Assembly: GCF_044239695.1 (NCBI RefSeq)
Contig: NZ_JBIIAW010000098.1
Coordinates: 1 to 10,076, forward strand
Direction of reading: 5' to 3'
Source of the DNA: Pseudolysinimonas_A sp044239695
GTDB taxonomy: Bacteria; Actinomycetota; Actinomycetes; Actinomycetales; Microbacteriaceae
Length of the DNA stretch: 10,076 nucleotides
The first letter of the stretch is position 1; each line of letters starts with the position of its first letter. A program made the position numbers and the translations under genes. Shown in pieces: positions 1 through 6,841 of this stretch. Below the pieces are notes generated by a model. That model searched no databases and had not been told where the DNA came from. It saw nothing but the letters and a program-made list of their open reading frames with translations.

Positions 1-792
1 ATCACCGCGCACCTCCCCGACGACGTGCTCGTGATCGACTGCGGCGCCGACCACCGGCTCACCGATCCCGACGCGTGGGCGGCTTTCTACGGCGGCGAAT
101 ACCACGGGGCGTGGACCTACGGGATGCCGGAGCTGCCGCTCGCCGGCGGCGGGACCCAGCGGCAGAACCTCGCCGGCGCGACCCGGATCGCGGTGCCCGG
201 CTGCAACGTCACCGCGATCACCCTCGGCCTCGCGCCGGGCATTGCGGCCGGCGTGATCGCCGCCGACGACCTGGTGAGCGTGCTCGCGGTCGGACCGTCG
301 GGGGCGGGCAAGAGCCTCCGTACCGACCTGCTCGGCGCCGAGTTGATGGGGTCCGCCTCGGCCTACCAAGTCGGCGGCGTGCACCGCCACAACCCGGAGA
401 TCGTGCAGAACCTGACCGCGGCCGGCGGGAGCGACGTGAGCATCTCGTTCACCCCCGTGCTCGTGCCGATGGCCCGCGGCATCCTCGCCACCTCGACGGC
501 CAAGCTCACCGGCAGCGCTGCCGAGGTGCGGGCGGCGTGGGAGCACGCCTACGCCGACGAGCCGTTCGTGCACCTGCTGCCCGCGGGCGTCTTCCCGAGA
601 TCCGGTGACACGACGGGCGCGAACACGACGCTGCTCGGAGTCGCCATCGACGAGCGGGCGGGCCGGGTCGTCGTGGTCTCCGCGCTCGACAACCTCGTCA
701 AGGGCACCGCGGGTGCCGCGATCCAGTCCGCCAACCTCGCGCTCGGGCTGCCCGAGACGCTCGGTCTTCCCCTCGATGGAGTCGCTCCGTGA
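1..792 (+). CDS. argC: N-acetyl-gamma-glutamyl-phosphate reductase, 5' truncated by the window
   Basis: Third step of the acetyl cycle: NADPH-dependent reduction of N-acetylglutamyl-phosphate to N-acetylglutamate semialdehyde in the cytosol. The frame is open from base 1; 263 residues are visible of the family's usual 340-350, so roughly the first 85-90 residues (the nucleotide-binding Rossmann start) are missing. Visible are VIDCGADHRL, the active-site VPGCNVTA with the thioester-forming Cys codon at 202-204, the glycine-rich GPSGAGKS turn, and HRHNPEI, whose His is typical of the substrate site. The C-terminal dimerisation/catalytic part ends normally (KGTAGAAIQSANLALGLPE). The stop TGA (790-792) overlaps the GTG of argJ by 4 bp. 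A GTG at 25 is only an in-frame valine, not the start. The family assignment is secure. Confidence 0.97.
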   Translation: MTAHLPDDVLVIDCGADHRLTDPDAWAAFYGGEYHGAWTYGMPELPLAGGGTQRQNLAGATRIAVPGCNVTAITLGLAPGIAAGVIAADDLVSVLAVGPSGAGKSLRTDLLGAELMGSASAYQVGGVHRHNPEIVQNLTAAGGSDVSISFTPVLVPMARGILATSTAKLTGSAAEVRAAWEHAYADEPFVHLLPAGVFPRSGDTTGANTTLLGVAIDERAGRVVVVSALDNLVKGTAGAAIQSANLALGLPETLGLPLDGVAP

Positions 793-1940
793 GCACCACT
801 TTCGCGTCAGGTTTCTCCGCCGCCGGCATCCCGATCGGGCTCAAGTCGTCGGGCAACCCCGACCTCGCGCTCGTCGTCAACACCGGCCCCCGCCACGCCG
901 CCGCCGCGGTGTTCACGAGCAACCGGGCGCTCGCGAACCCCGTCATCTGGTCGAAGCAGGTCATCGCCGACGGCACGGTGAGGGCGATCGTGCTGAACTC
1001 CGGGGGAGCGAACTGCTTCACCGGCAGCGAGGGCTTCCAGACCACGCACCTGACCGCCGAGGCGGTTGCGGAGGCCGTCGGGGTCAGCGCCGGCGACGTG
1101 CTCGTCTGCTCGACCGGCTTGATCGGGGTGCAGCTCGACCGCGCGAAACTGCTGCCGGGCATCGCGTCCGCGGCCGCTGCGCTCAGCTCCGACGGCGGAG
1201 CGGATGCCGCCGCCGCCATCATCACGACCGACACCCACCCGAAGACGGCGACCCGCGAACGCGACGGCTGGCGGATCGGCGGCATGGCGAAGGGCGCCGG
1301 GATGCTCGCCCCCGGGCTCGCGACGATGCTCGTCGTCATCACGACCGACGCCGACCTGACGAGCGAACAGCTCGATCAGGCGCTGCGGGCGGCGACCCGG
1401 ATCAGCTTCGACCGGCTCGACAGCGACGGCTGCATGTCGACGAACGACCAGGTCACACTGCTGGCGAGCGGAGCCTCGGGGATCAGCCCCGACATCCATC
1501 TCTTCACCGCCGCGCTGCAGGACCTCTGCATGGATCTCGCGTTCCAGTTGCAGCAGGATGCCGAGGGCGCGAGTCACGACATCGTCATCGAGGTGATGGG
1601 CGCCGCGACGGAGGACGACGCCGTCGAGGTCGGCCGCGCGATCGCCCGCAACAACCTGTTCAAGGCGGCGGTGTTCGGCAACGACGCGAACTGGGGCCGG
1701 GTGCTCGCCGCGATCGGCACGACGCAGGCCACGTTCGACCCCTACGACGTCGACGTACTCATGAACGGGGTGCGGGTGTGCGCGAAGGGCGGTCCCGACC
1801 GGCCACGCGAGGAGGTCGACCTGACGCCGCGCACCCTGCTGCTGCAGCTGGAGCTGCACGCCGGGCATGCGGCCGCGACGATCCTCACCAACGACCTCAC
1901 CCACGACTACGTGCACGAGAACTCGGCGTACAGCTCATGA
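789..1940 (+). CDS. argJ: Glutamate N-acetyltransferase / ornithine acetyltransferase (ArgJ), 383 aa
   Basis: Transfers the acetyl group of N-acetylornithine to glutamate, releasing ornithine and regenerating N-acetylglutamate. Some homologues also use acetyl-CoA; the sequence alone does not settle which type this is. ArgJ is an Ntn-type autoproteolytic enzyme: the precursor is cut just before a Thr that becomes the nucleophile. That site is visible as KGAGMLAP-GLA/TML, with Thr179 (codon 1323-1325) as the expected nucleophile. Other family landmarks are VLNSGGANCFTG, STGLIG, SFDRLDSDGCMSTND, GNDANWGR and the conserved C-terminal end HDYVHENSAYSS. Length matches the family. The start is GTG at 789, overlapping the argC stop as GTGA, with GGAG (778-781) 7 nt upstream as ribosome binding site. 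It overlaps argB by ATGA at its 3' end. Confidence 0.97.
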   Translation: MSTTFASGFSAAGIPIGLKSSGNPDLALVVNTGPRHAAAAVFTSNRALANPVIWSKQVIADGTVRAIVLNSGGANCFTGSEGFQTTHLTAEAVAEAVGVSAGDVLVCSTGLIGVQLDRAKLLPGIASAAAALSSDGGADAAAAIITTDTHPKTATRERDGWRIGGMAKGAGMLAPGLATMLVVITTDADLTSEQLDQALRAATRISFDRLDSDGCMSTNDQVTLLASGASGISPDIHLFTAALQDLCMDLAFQLQQDAEGASHDIVIEVMGAATEDDAVEVGRAIARNNLFKAAVFGNDANWGRVLAAIGTTQATFDPYDVDVLMNGVRVCAKGGPDRPREEVDLTPRTLLLQLELHAGHAAATILTNDLTHDYVHENSAYSS

Positions 1941-2836
1941 CCGATCTCGAGGCGGATGAACGGGCCCTGGGCGCCGAGATCAAGGCCGGCACCCTGATCG
2001 AATCCCTCGGGTGGCTGAAGCGCTTCTCGGGGAAGATCGTCGTCGTCAAGTTCGGCGGCAACGCGATGGTCAGTCCCGAGCTTCAGCGCGCGTTCGCCGA
2101 GGACATGGTCTACCTGCGCTACGTCGGCCTGAAGCCGGTCGTCGTGCACGGCGGGGGCCCGCAGATCACCGCGATGCTCGACCGGCTCGGCATCCCGAGC
2201 GAATTCCGCGGCGGCTACCGGGTGACGACGCCCGAGGCGATGGAGGTCGTGCGGATGGTGCTGACCGGACAGGTCAGTCGCGAACTCGTCACGCTCATCA
2301 ACGAGCACGGCCCCCTCGCGTCGGCGATCTCGGGGGAAGACGCCGGGCTCTTCGGGGGACGGCGCCGGGGCGCAGAAGTCGACGGCGAGACGGTGGATAT
2401 CGGGCTGGTCGGCGACGTCGTGCAGGTCGACCCCGCGGCGGTGCTCGCGGAGGTCGAGGCGGGGCGCATCCCGGTCGTGTCGTCGATCGCGCCCGACCTC
2501 GACGTGCCGGGCCAGTCGCTCAACGTCAACGCCGACTCGGCGGCCGCCGCGCTCGCGGTCGCGCTCGGCGCCGAGAAACTCGTCGTGCTCACCGACGTCG
2601 CCGGACTCTACGCCGACTGGCCGAACCGCGACTCGCTCGTGTCGAACATCACGGTGCCCGAGCTGACGGTGCTGCTGCCGAGACTGGAGAGCGGGATGAT
2701 CCCGAAGATGACGGCGTGCCTCGAGGCCGTCACCGGCGGGGTGCCGAAGGCCGCGATCATCGACGGCCGGCGCCCGCACTCGGTGCTGCTGGAGATCTTC
2801 ACGGATGCCGGTATCGGCACGGAGGTGGTGGCATGA
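1937..2836 (+). CDS. argB: Acetylglutamate kinase, probably arginine-inhibited type, 299 aa
   Basis: Phosphorylates N-acetylglutamate with ATP, the usual control point of the pathway. Amino-acid kinase fold landmarks are KFGGNAM (Lys38, phosphate binding), HGGGP (71-75), the NVNADSAAAALA segment (196-207, N-acetylglutamate site), VVLTDVAGLY and Lys257 in SGMIPKM. Two traits mark the arginine-sensitive hexameric subfamily: an extra N-terminal helix of about 30 residues before the first strand (KAGTLIESLGWLKRF), and the C-terminal block SGMIPKM...AV..GV..A.IIDGR.PHSVLLEIFTD.GIGT. Arginine feedback inhibition is therefore likely (family knowledge plus inference). The ATG at 1937 overlaps the argJ stop as ATGA; no strong Shine-Dalgarno precedes it, which fits translational coupling. 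The same frame stays open upstream to about 605, but that part is out-of-frame argC/argJ sequence. Confidence 0.97.
   Translation: MTDLEADERALGAEIKAGTLIESLGWLKRFSGKIVVVKFGGNAMVSPELQRAFAEDMVYLRYVGLKPVVVHGGGPQITAMLDRLGIPSEFRGGYRVTTPEAMEVVRMVLTGQVSRELVTLINEHGPLASAISGEDAGLFGGRRRGAEVDGETVDIGLVGDVVQVDPAAVLAEVEAGRIPVVSSIAPDLDVPGQSLNVNADSAAAALAVALGAEKLVVLTDVAGLYADWPNRDSLVSNITVPELTVLLPRLESGMIPKMTACLEAVTGGVPKAAIIDGRRPHSVLLEIFTDAGIGTEVVA
2821..2825 (+). promoter_or_regulatory. Ribosome binding site of argD inside the argB 3' end
   Basis: GGAGG lies 7 nt before the ATG at 2833, inside the last codons of argB. It is the strongest Shine-Dalgarno in the argCJBDF series and supports the 2833 start, which overlaps the argB stop as ATGA. 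Confidence 0.75.
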
Positions 2837-4002
2837 GCGGCCAGCAGAGATTCCGCGACGCGATGTTTTCCTACGCGCCCACCCCGCTGCGGGTGCTCGT
2901 GCGGGGCGAGGGTGCCCGGGTCTGGGACGACCAGGGCACCGAGTACCTCGACTTCCTCGCCGGCATCGCCGTCAACGCACTCGGGCACGCGCATCCGGTG
3001 TTCGTCGAGGCCGTGAGTCGGCAGGCGGGAAGAATCGCCCACGTCTCCAACTACTTCGCCTCCGAGCCGCAACTGGAACTCGCCGAGCGGCTCAAGCGCC
3101 TGACCGGCGGCGACGCGGTGTTCTTCGGCAACTCCGGCACCGAGGTGATCGAGGCGGCGATCAAGGTCTCCCGGCGCACCGGGCGCACCCGCATCCTCAC
3201 CCTCGAGAAGTCGTTTCACGGCCGGTCGACGGGCGCGCTCGCGATCACCGGGAAGGACTCCTACCGCACGCCGTTCGAGCCGCTCATCCCGGGGCCTGAG
3301 TTCCTGCCCTCCACGGTGGAGGCGCTCGAGAACGCGATCGGGCCGGACGTCGCGGCGCTCGTGCTCGAACCGATCAAGGGCGAGGCGGGCGCGCTCGACC
3401 TGCCCGAGGGCTACCTCGCGGCGGCCCGCGCGCTCACCGCGAAGCACGGGGCGCTCCTGATCCTCGACGAGATCCAGACCGGTGCCGGGCGCACGGGGGA
3501 CTGGTTCGCGTTCCAGCGCGACGGGATCGTGCCCGATCTGCTCGCCCTCGCGAAGGGCATCGGCGGCGGCTTCCCGATCGGCGCGCTCGTCGCCTTCGGC
3601 CCGGTGAAGGATCTGCTGCAGCCGGGCGACCACGGCACGACCTTCGGCGGCAACCCGCTGGCGACCGCGACGGCGAACGCCGTGCTCGGCGAGATCGAGC
3701 GCGCCGACCTCGTCGGCAACGCGCGGGCGATGGGCGAGCTCATCCGGGCCGGCCTCGCCGCGCTCGATCACCCCGCGATCACGGATGTCTCCGGCCGGGG
3801 CCTCCTCGTCGGCATCGGTCTCGACGGTCCGCACGCCGGCGCGGTCGCGACGCGAGCCCTCGAGCTGGGTCTCATCGTGAACGCGGCGGCCGAGGACCGC
3901 ATCCGTCTCGCCCCGCCGCTCACGATCACCGCCGCGGACGTCGACCGCTTCTTCGACCTCTTCCCCCAGGCCCTGGCCGCGACAGAAAGCAGCGACTCAT
4001 GA
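2833..4002 (+). CDS. argD: Acetylornithine aminotransferase, 389 aa
   Basis: PLP-dependent class III aminotransferase converting N-acetylglutamate semialdehyde plus glutamate to N-acetylornithine and 2-oxoglutarate. Landmarks in order: the N-terminal PTPLRVLVRGEGARVWD, FLAGIAVNALGHAHP (42-55), NSGTE (100-104, phosphate binding), FHGR (128-131), LEPIKGEAG (178-186), LDEIQTGAGRTG (211-222, Asp212 holding the pyridine nitrogen), the Schiff-base Lys241 in LALAKGIGGGFPIG, and TTFGGNPLA (269-277). Length and architecture are normal for bacterial ArgD. One oddity: after NSGTE the protein reads VIEAAIK where the family usually has ANEAA. The pathway context makes ArgD much more likely than a GABA or ornithine aminotransferase, though some ArgD enzymes also act as succinyldiaminopimelate aminotransferase in lysine synthesis. 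It overlaps argF by ATGA. Confidence 0.96.
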   Translation: MSGQQRFRDAMFSYAPTPLRVLVRGEGARVWDDQGTEYLDFLAGIAVNALGHAHPVFVEAVSRQAGRIAHVSNYFASEPQLELAERLKRLTGGDAVFFGNSGTEVIEAAIKVSRRTGRTRILTLEKSFHGRSTGALAITGKDSYRTPFEPLIPGPEFLPSTVEALENAIGPDVAALVLEPIKGEAGALDLPEGYLAAARALTAKHGALLILDEIQTGAGRTGDWFAFQRDGIVPDLLALAKGIGGGFPIGALVAFGPVKDLLQPGDHGTTFGGNPLATATANAVLGEIERADLVGNARAMGELIRAGLAALDHPAITDVSGRGLLVGIGLDGPHAGAVATRALELGLIVNAAAEDRIRLAPPLTITAADVDRFFDLFPQALAATESSDS

Positions 4003-4928
4003 CCCGGCACTTCCTCCGCGACGACGACCTCACCCCGGCCGAGCAGACCGAGATCCTCGATCTCGCCGAGGCGATCAAGGCCGACCGCTGGGGGCGCACC
4101 CCACTCGCCGGACCGCAGGCCGTCGCGGTCATCTTCGACAAGTCGTCGACCCGCACGCGGGTGAGCTTCGAGGTGGGCGTCGCCGACCTCGGGGGCAACC
4201 CGCTCATCATCTCGACCGCCAACAGCCAGCTCGGCGGCAAGGAGACGCCCGCCGATACGGCGCGGGTGCTCGAACGGATGGTCGCCGCGATCGCCTGGCG
4301 CACCTACGCGCAGTCGGGGCTGGAAGAGATGGCGGCCGGCACGACGGTGCCGGTCATCAACGCCCTCTCCGACGACTTCCACCCCTGCCAGTTGCTCGCC
4401 GACCTGCTGACCATCCGCGAGCACAAGGGCGTCCTCGCCGGTCTGACCGTGGCTTTCCTCGGCGATGGCGCCGACAACATGGTGCATTCGTACCTCCTCG
4501 CGGGAGCGACGGCGGGAATGCACGTGCGCGTCGCGTTCCCTGCGGAGTTCAGCCCGATGCCGGATGTCGTCGCCGACGCCGAGCGCATCGCCGCGACGAC
4601 CGGTGGGTCGGTGACGCTGCTCAGTGACCCGGTGGCGGCGGTCACGGGCGCCGATGTCGTGGTGACCGACACGTGGGTCTCGATGGGCAAGGAGGAGGAG
4701 AAGGCGCACCGCGTCGCCGCCCTCCGGGACTTTCAGGTCACGCCGGAACTCATGACGCTCGCCGAGCCCGACGCGATCTTCCTGCACTGCCTGCCGGCCG
4801 ACCGCGGCTACGAGGTCGCGGCGGAGGTCATCGACGGACCGCAGAGCGTCATCTGGGACGAGGCCGAGAACCGGCTGCACGCGCAGAAGGCGCTGCTCAC
4901 CTGGCTGCTCGAGAAGAACAGCGCGTGA
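3999..4928 (+). CDS. argF: Ornithine carbamoyltransferase, anabolic, 309 aa
   Basis: Condenses ornithine with carbamoyl phosphate to citrulline in the cytosol. The carbamoyl-phosphate motif SSTRTR (49-54) is intact. FHPCQ (127-131) follows, then the ornithine-side loop DTWVSMG (224-230) and HCLPADRGYEV (263-273) with the conserved Cys. The SMG loop and the HCLP motif identify ornithine rather than aspartate carbamoyltransferase. Length is normal for the short anabolic enzymes. The start ATG overlaps the argD stop as ATGA, with only a weak purine-rich stretch (AGAAAG, 3984-3989) upstream. It is the last gene of the first arg block: the next gene lies on the opposite strand and converges on it, ending 23 bp downstream. 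In mycobacteria and corynebacteria argR would follow here. Confidence 0.97.
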   Translation: MTRHFLRDDDLTPAEQTEILDLAEAIKADRWGRTPLAGPQAVAVIFDKSSTRTRVSFEVGVADLGGNPLIISTANSQLGGKETPADTARVLERMVAAIAWRTYAQSGLEEMAAGTTVPVINALSDDFHPCQLLADLLTIREHKGVLAGLTVAFLGDGADNMVHSYLLAGATAGMHVRVAFPAEFSPMPDVVADAERIAATTGGSVTLLSDPVAAVTGADVVVTDTWVSMGKEEEKAHRVAALRDFQVTPELMTLAEPDAIFLHCLPADRGYEVAAEVIDGPQSVIWDEAENRLHAQKALLTWLLEKNSA

Positions 4929-4951
4929 CGAGGCCGTACGTGCGGGTCGGG

Positions 4952-5590
4952 TCAGCGCATCCCGGTCATGCCGGACATCAGCGACGGGTCGCTCAGCACG
5001 ATCGCGAACAGCGCACCCCAGAACACGATCGCCGCGATCACGCCCGCCGAGAGCGGCACCCAGAAGGCGACCTTGTTCTTCACCAGCAGCAGGATGCTCA
5101 CGCCGAGCGCCACCAGGTAGAGCACGACGTGGCTGATCGCGATGATCGCGGGCGCCGCGCCGACGGAGCCGTTCCAGCCGCCGAGCCCCGACTGGCCGTA
5201 CGCCTCGTCGAAGACCTCCTGCACCATCACCGGGTCGGAGAACAGGGCGGCGTAGATGAGGCCGATGCCCATCCCGAAGAGACCGAGCACGAGCAGGATG
5301 ATCGTGAGCACGAGATCCCAGGTGCGGCGGCGCTTCACCGGCGGCATCCCCTGCGGAGCGCCGTAGGCGGGAGCGCCGTAAGCGGGCACCGCGTAGGCGG
5401 GGGCGGCGGGTGCGGCACCGGGCGCGGGCGCACCGGCCGGAGCCGGGAGTCGCTCGCCGTACTGCGGCGGCGGCAACTGCCCGGCCGCGGGTGCGGGCGG
5501 CACGGGCTGAGCGGCCGGGCTGCCGTACGTGAACGACGGGGCCTTCGGCACCTCGGGAGTCGGGTCGGACGCTGAGTTCGGCTCGGACAT
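4952..5590 (-). CDS. Pro/Ala/Tyr-rich three-TM membrane protein (probable DUF6264), 212 aa
   Basis: Function unknown. The first ~85 residues form a low-complexity tail rich in Pro, Ala, Gly and Tyr, with a short tandem PAY(G/V)A-type repeat (about 65-79). A basic stop-transfer patch KRRR (86-89) comes next. Three hydrophobic segments follow, at about 92-116, 147-170 and 174-199, with the segment SDPVMVQEVFDEAYGQ in the first external or internal loop. There is no signal peptide and no catalytic motif. The overall plan (disordered proline-rich N-terminus, RRRTWDLVLTIILL, three TMs) resembles the DUF6264 family that I associate with Microbacteriaceae; this is recollection and needs a profile search. 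The gene sits between argF and argG on the other strand and is unlikely to be part of arginine synthesis. The start ATG at 5590 follows a -10-like element by 6 nt and has no clear Shine-Dalgarno. Confidence 0.85.
   Translation of the reverse strand: MSEPNSASDPTPEVPKAPSFTYGSPAAQPVPPAPAAGQLPPPQYGERLPAPAGAPAPGAAPAAPAYAVPAYGAPAYGAPQGMPPVKRRRTWDLVLTIILLVLGLFGMGIGLIYAALFSDPVMVQEVFDEAYGQSGLGGWNGSVGAAPAIIAISHVVLYLVALGVSILLLVKNKVAFWVPLSAGVIAAIVFWGALFAIVLSDPSLMSGMTGMR
5356..5400. repeat. Three 15-bp tandem units in the proline-rich tail
   Basis: Units start at 5356, 5371 and 5386. The first is gagcgccgtaggcgg; the second differs from it by one base and the third by four. They lie in frame in the minus-strand membrane gene and encode repeated PAYGA/PAYAV steps. 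In-frame slippage could change the length of the linker without breaking the protein. Confidence 0.8.
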
Positions 5591-5596
5591 GCGCCT

Positions 5597-5602
5597 ACCC
5601 TA
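5597..5602 (-). promoter_or_regulatory. Candidate -10 of a leaderless promoter for the membrane gene
   Basis: Read on the minus strand the hexamer is TAGGGT, followed by 6 nt (aggcgc) and then the ATG at 5590. This TANNNT-N6-ATG spacing would start the transcript at or next to the start codon, the arrangement of leaderless actinobacterial mRNAs. No Shine-Dalgarno is visible and no good -35 is seen 16-19 nt upstream. Confidence 0.4.
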
Positions 5603-5610
5603 CTCACCCT

Positions 5611-5616
5611 TACGCT
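5611..5616 (+). promoter_or_regulatory. argG: Candidate -10 for argG (TACGCT)
   Basis: TACGCT fits TANNNT and would place the transcript start near 5623, giving a leader of about 22 nt that still includes the argG ribosome binding site. No recognisable -35 lies at the right distance, and TACCCT at 5596-5601 is an alternative. A promoter here is needed because the gene upstream is on the other strand. Confidence 0.3.
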
Positions 5617-5631
5617 GAGAACCAGAACAAC

Positions 5632-5636
5632 AGGAG
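5632..5636 (+). promoter_or_regulatory. argG: Ribosome binding site of argG
   Basis: AGGAG lies 8 nt before the ATG at 5645, in non-coding DNA. It fixes the argG start and shows that argG, unlike the gene opposite, has a conventional leader. Confidence 0.8.
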
Positions 5637-5644
5637 ACACACTC

Positions 5645-6841
5645 ATGGCACAACGCGTCGTCCTCGCCTACTCGGGCGGACTCGACACCTCGGTCGGAAT
5701 CGGCTGGCTCAAGGATGCGACCGGCAAGGAGGTCGTGGCTCTCGCCGTCGACGTCGGCCAGGGCGGCGAGAACATGGATGACATCCGTCAGCGTGCCCTC
5801 GACTGCGGTGCCGTCGAAGCCGTCGTCGTCGACGCGAAGGACCAGTTCGCGAACGACTACCTGATGCCCGCGCTCAAGGCGAACGCGATGTACCAGAAGC
5901 GCTACCCGCTCGTCTCGGCGCTCAGCCGGCCGATCATCGCCGAGCATCTCGCGCGCGTCGCGAAGGAACTCGGCGCCGACTCGGTCGCGCACGGCTGCAC
6001 CGGCAAGGGCAACGACCAGGTGCGGTTCGAAGCCGCGGTCGCCGCGCTCGCCCCCGACCTGACGAGCATCGCGCCGATCCGCGACCTCGCGCTCACCCGC
6101 GACAAGGCGATCGCCTACGCGGAGGAGCACAACCTCCCCATCCAGCAGTCGAAGAAGAACCCGTACTCGATCGACAAGAACGTCTGGGGCCGGGCCGTCG
6201 AGACCGGCTTCCTCGAGGACCCGTGGAACGCCCCGATCGAGGACCTCTACGAGTACACGCAAGACCCGGCCGTCGACGGCCCCGCCGACGAGGTCACGAT
6301 CACCTTCGCCCAGGGCATCCCGGTGGCGATCGACGGTAAGCCGGTCACCCCGCTGCAGGCGGTCGAGCAGATGAACGCCATCGCCGGGCAGCACGGCATC
6401 GGCCGCATCGACATGGTCGAGGACCGTCTCGTCGGCATCAAGAGCCGCGAGGTCTACGAGGCGCCGGGCGCGATCGCGCTCATCACTGCGCACGAAGAGC
6501 TCGAGAACCTCACCCTCGAGCGCGACGTCAACCGCTACAAGCGCAAGATGGAGGCCGACTGGGCGGAGCTGGTCTACGAGGGCCTCTGGTTCTCGGGGCT
6601 CAAGCGGTCGATGGATGCCTTCATCGACGACACCCAGAAGTACGTGTCGGGCGAGATCCGGCTCCAGCTGCAGGGCGGCCGTGCCGTCGTCACCGGCCGC
6701 AAGAGCGACCAGTCGCTCTACGACTTCTCGCTCGCGACCTACGACACCGGCGACACGTTCGACCAGTCGCTCGCGAAGGGCTTCATCGAGATCTGGTCGT
6801 TGCCGTCGAAGATCTCGGCGCGCCGGGACCTGGGGGAGTAG
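5645..6841 (+). CDS. argG: Argininosuccinate synthase, 398 aa
   Basis: Joins citrulline and aspartate with ATP, via citrullyl-AMP, to argininosuccinate in the cytosol. The N-terminal PP-loop AYSGGLDTS (8-16) binds ATP pyrophosphate. The second signature, HGCTGKGNDQVRFE (116-129), is intact, as is the KKNPYSIDKNVWGR stretch (170-183). The C-terminal half contains the family's ALITAHEELENLTLERD and oligomerisation tail regions. Length near 400 fits the common bacterial type rather than the longer ~445-aa type of E. coli. The ATG is set by AGGAG upstream and homology begins at once (MAQRVVLAYSGG). The stop TAG shares its last base with the GTG of argH, so argG and argH form one coupled unit, separate from argCJBDF. 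Confidence 0.98.
   Translation: MAQRVVLAYSGGLDTSVGIGWLKDATGKEVVALAVDVGQGGENMDDIRQRALDCGAVEAVVVDAKDQFANDYLMPALKANAMYQKRYPLVSALSRPIIAEHLARVAKELGADSVAHGCTGKGNDQVRFEAAVAALAPDLTSIAPIRDLALTRDKAIAYAEEHNLPIQQSKKNPYSIDKNVWGRAVETGFLEDPWNAPIEDLYEYTQDPAVDGPADEVTITFAQGIPVAIDGKPVTPLQAVEQMNAIAGQHGIGRIDMVEDRLVGIKSREVYEAPGAIALITAHEELENLTLERDVNRYKRKMEADWAELVYEGLWFSGLKRSMDAFIDDTQKYVSGEIRLQLQGGRAVVTGRKSDQSLYDFSLATYDTGDTFDQSLAKGFIEIWSLPSKISARRDLGE

Larger units (their letters stand above)
5591..5644. promoter_or_regulatory. Divergent intergenic region between membrane gene and argG
   Basis: This 54-bp gap is the longest non-coding stretch in the window and must hold, or partly hold, the promoters for the minus-strand membrane gene and for the argGH block. 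It contains TANNNT-type hexamers on both strands and the argG ribosome binding site. I see no convincing palindromic ARG box (the AT-rich ArgR operator) here. Any -35 elements would have to reach into the neighbouring coding sequence or be weak. Confidence 0.6.

Noticed and set aside
605..1936. Plus-strand frame apparently fused in front of argB
   Set aside because: It is merely the argB frame staying open through argC/argJ; its translation is Arg/His-rich low-complexity, and argB homology starts at 1937.
4929..4951. CCGTACGTGCGG as a bidirectional terminator hairpin between the convergent genes
   Set aside because: It is a near-palindrome with almost no loop, no long stem and no T-run on either strand.
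5591..5644. ArgR operator (ARG box) before argG
   Set aside because: No AT-rich 18-bp palindrome of the ARG-box type is visible in the gap; the TANNNT hexamers look like promoter elements instead.
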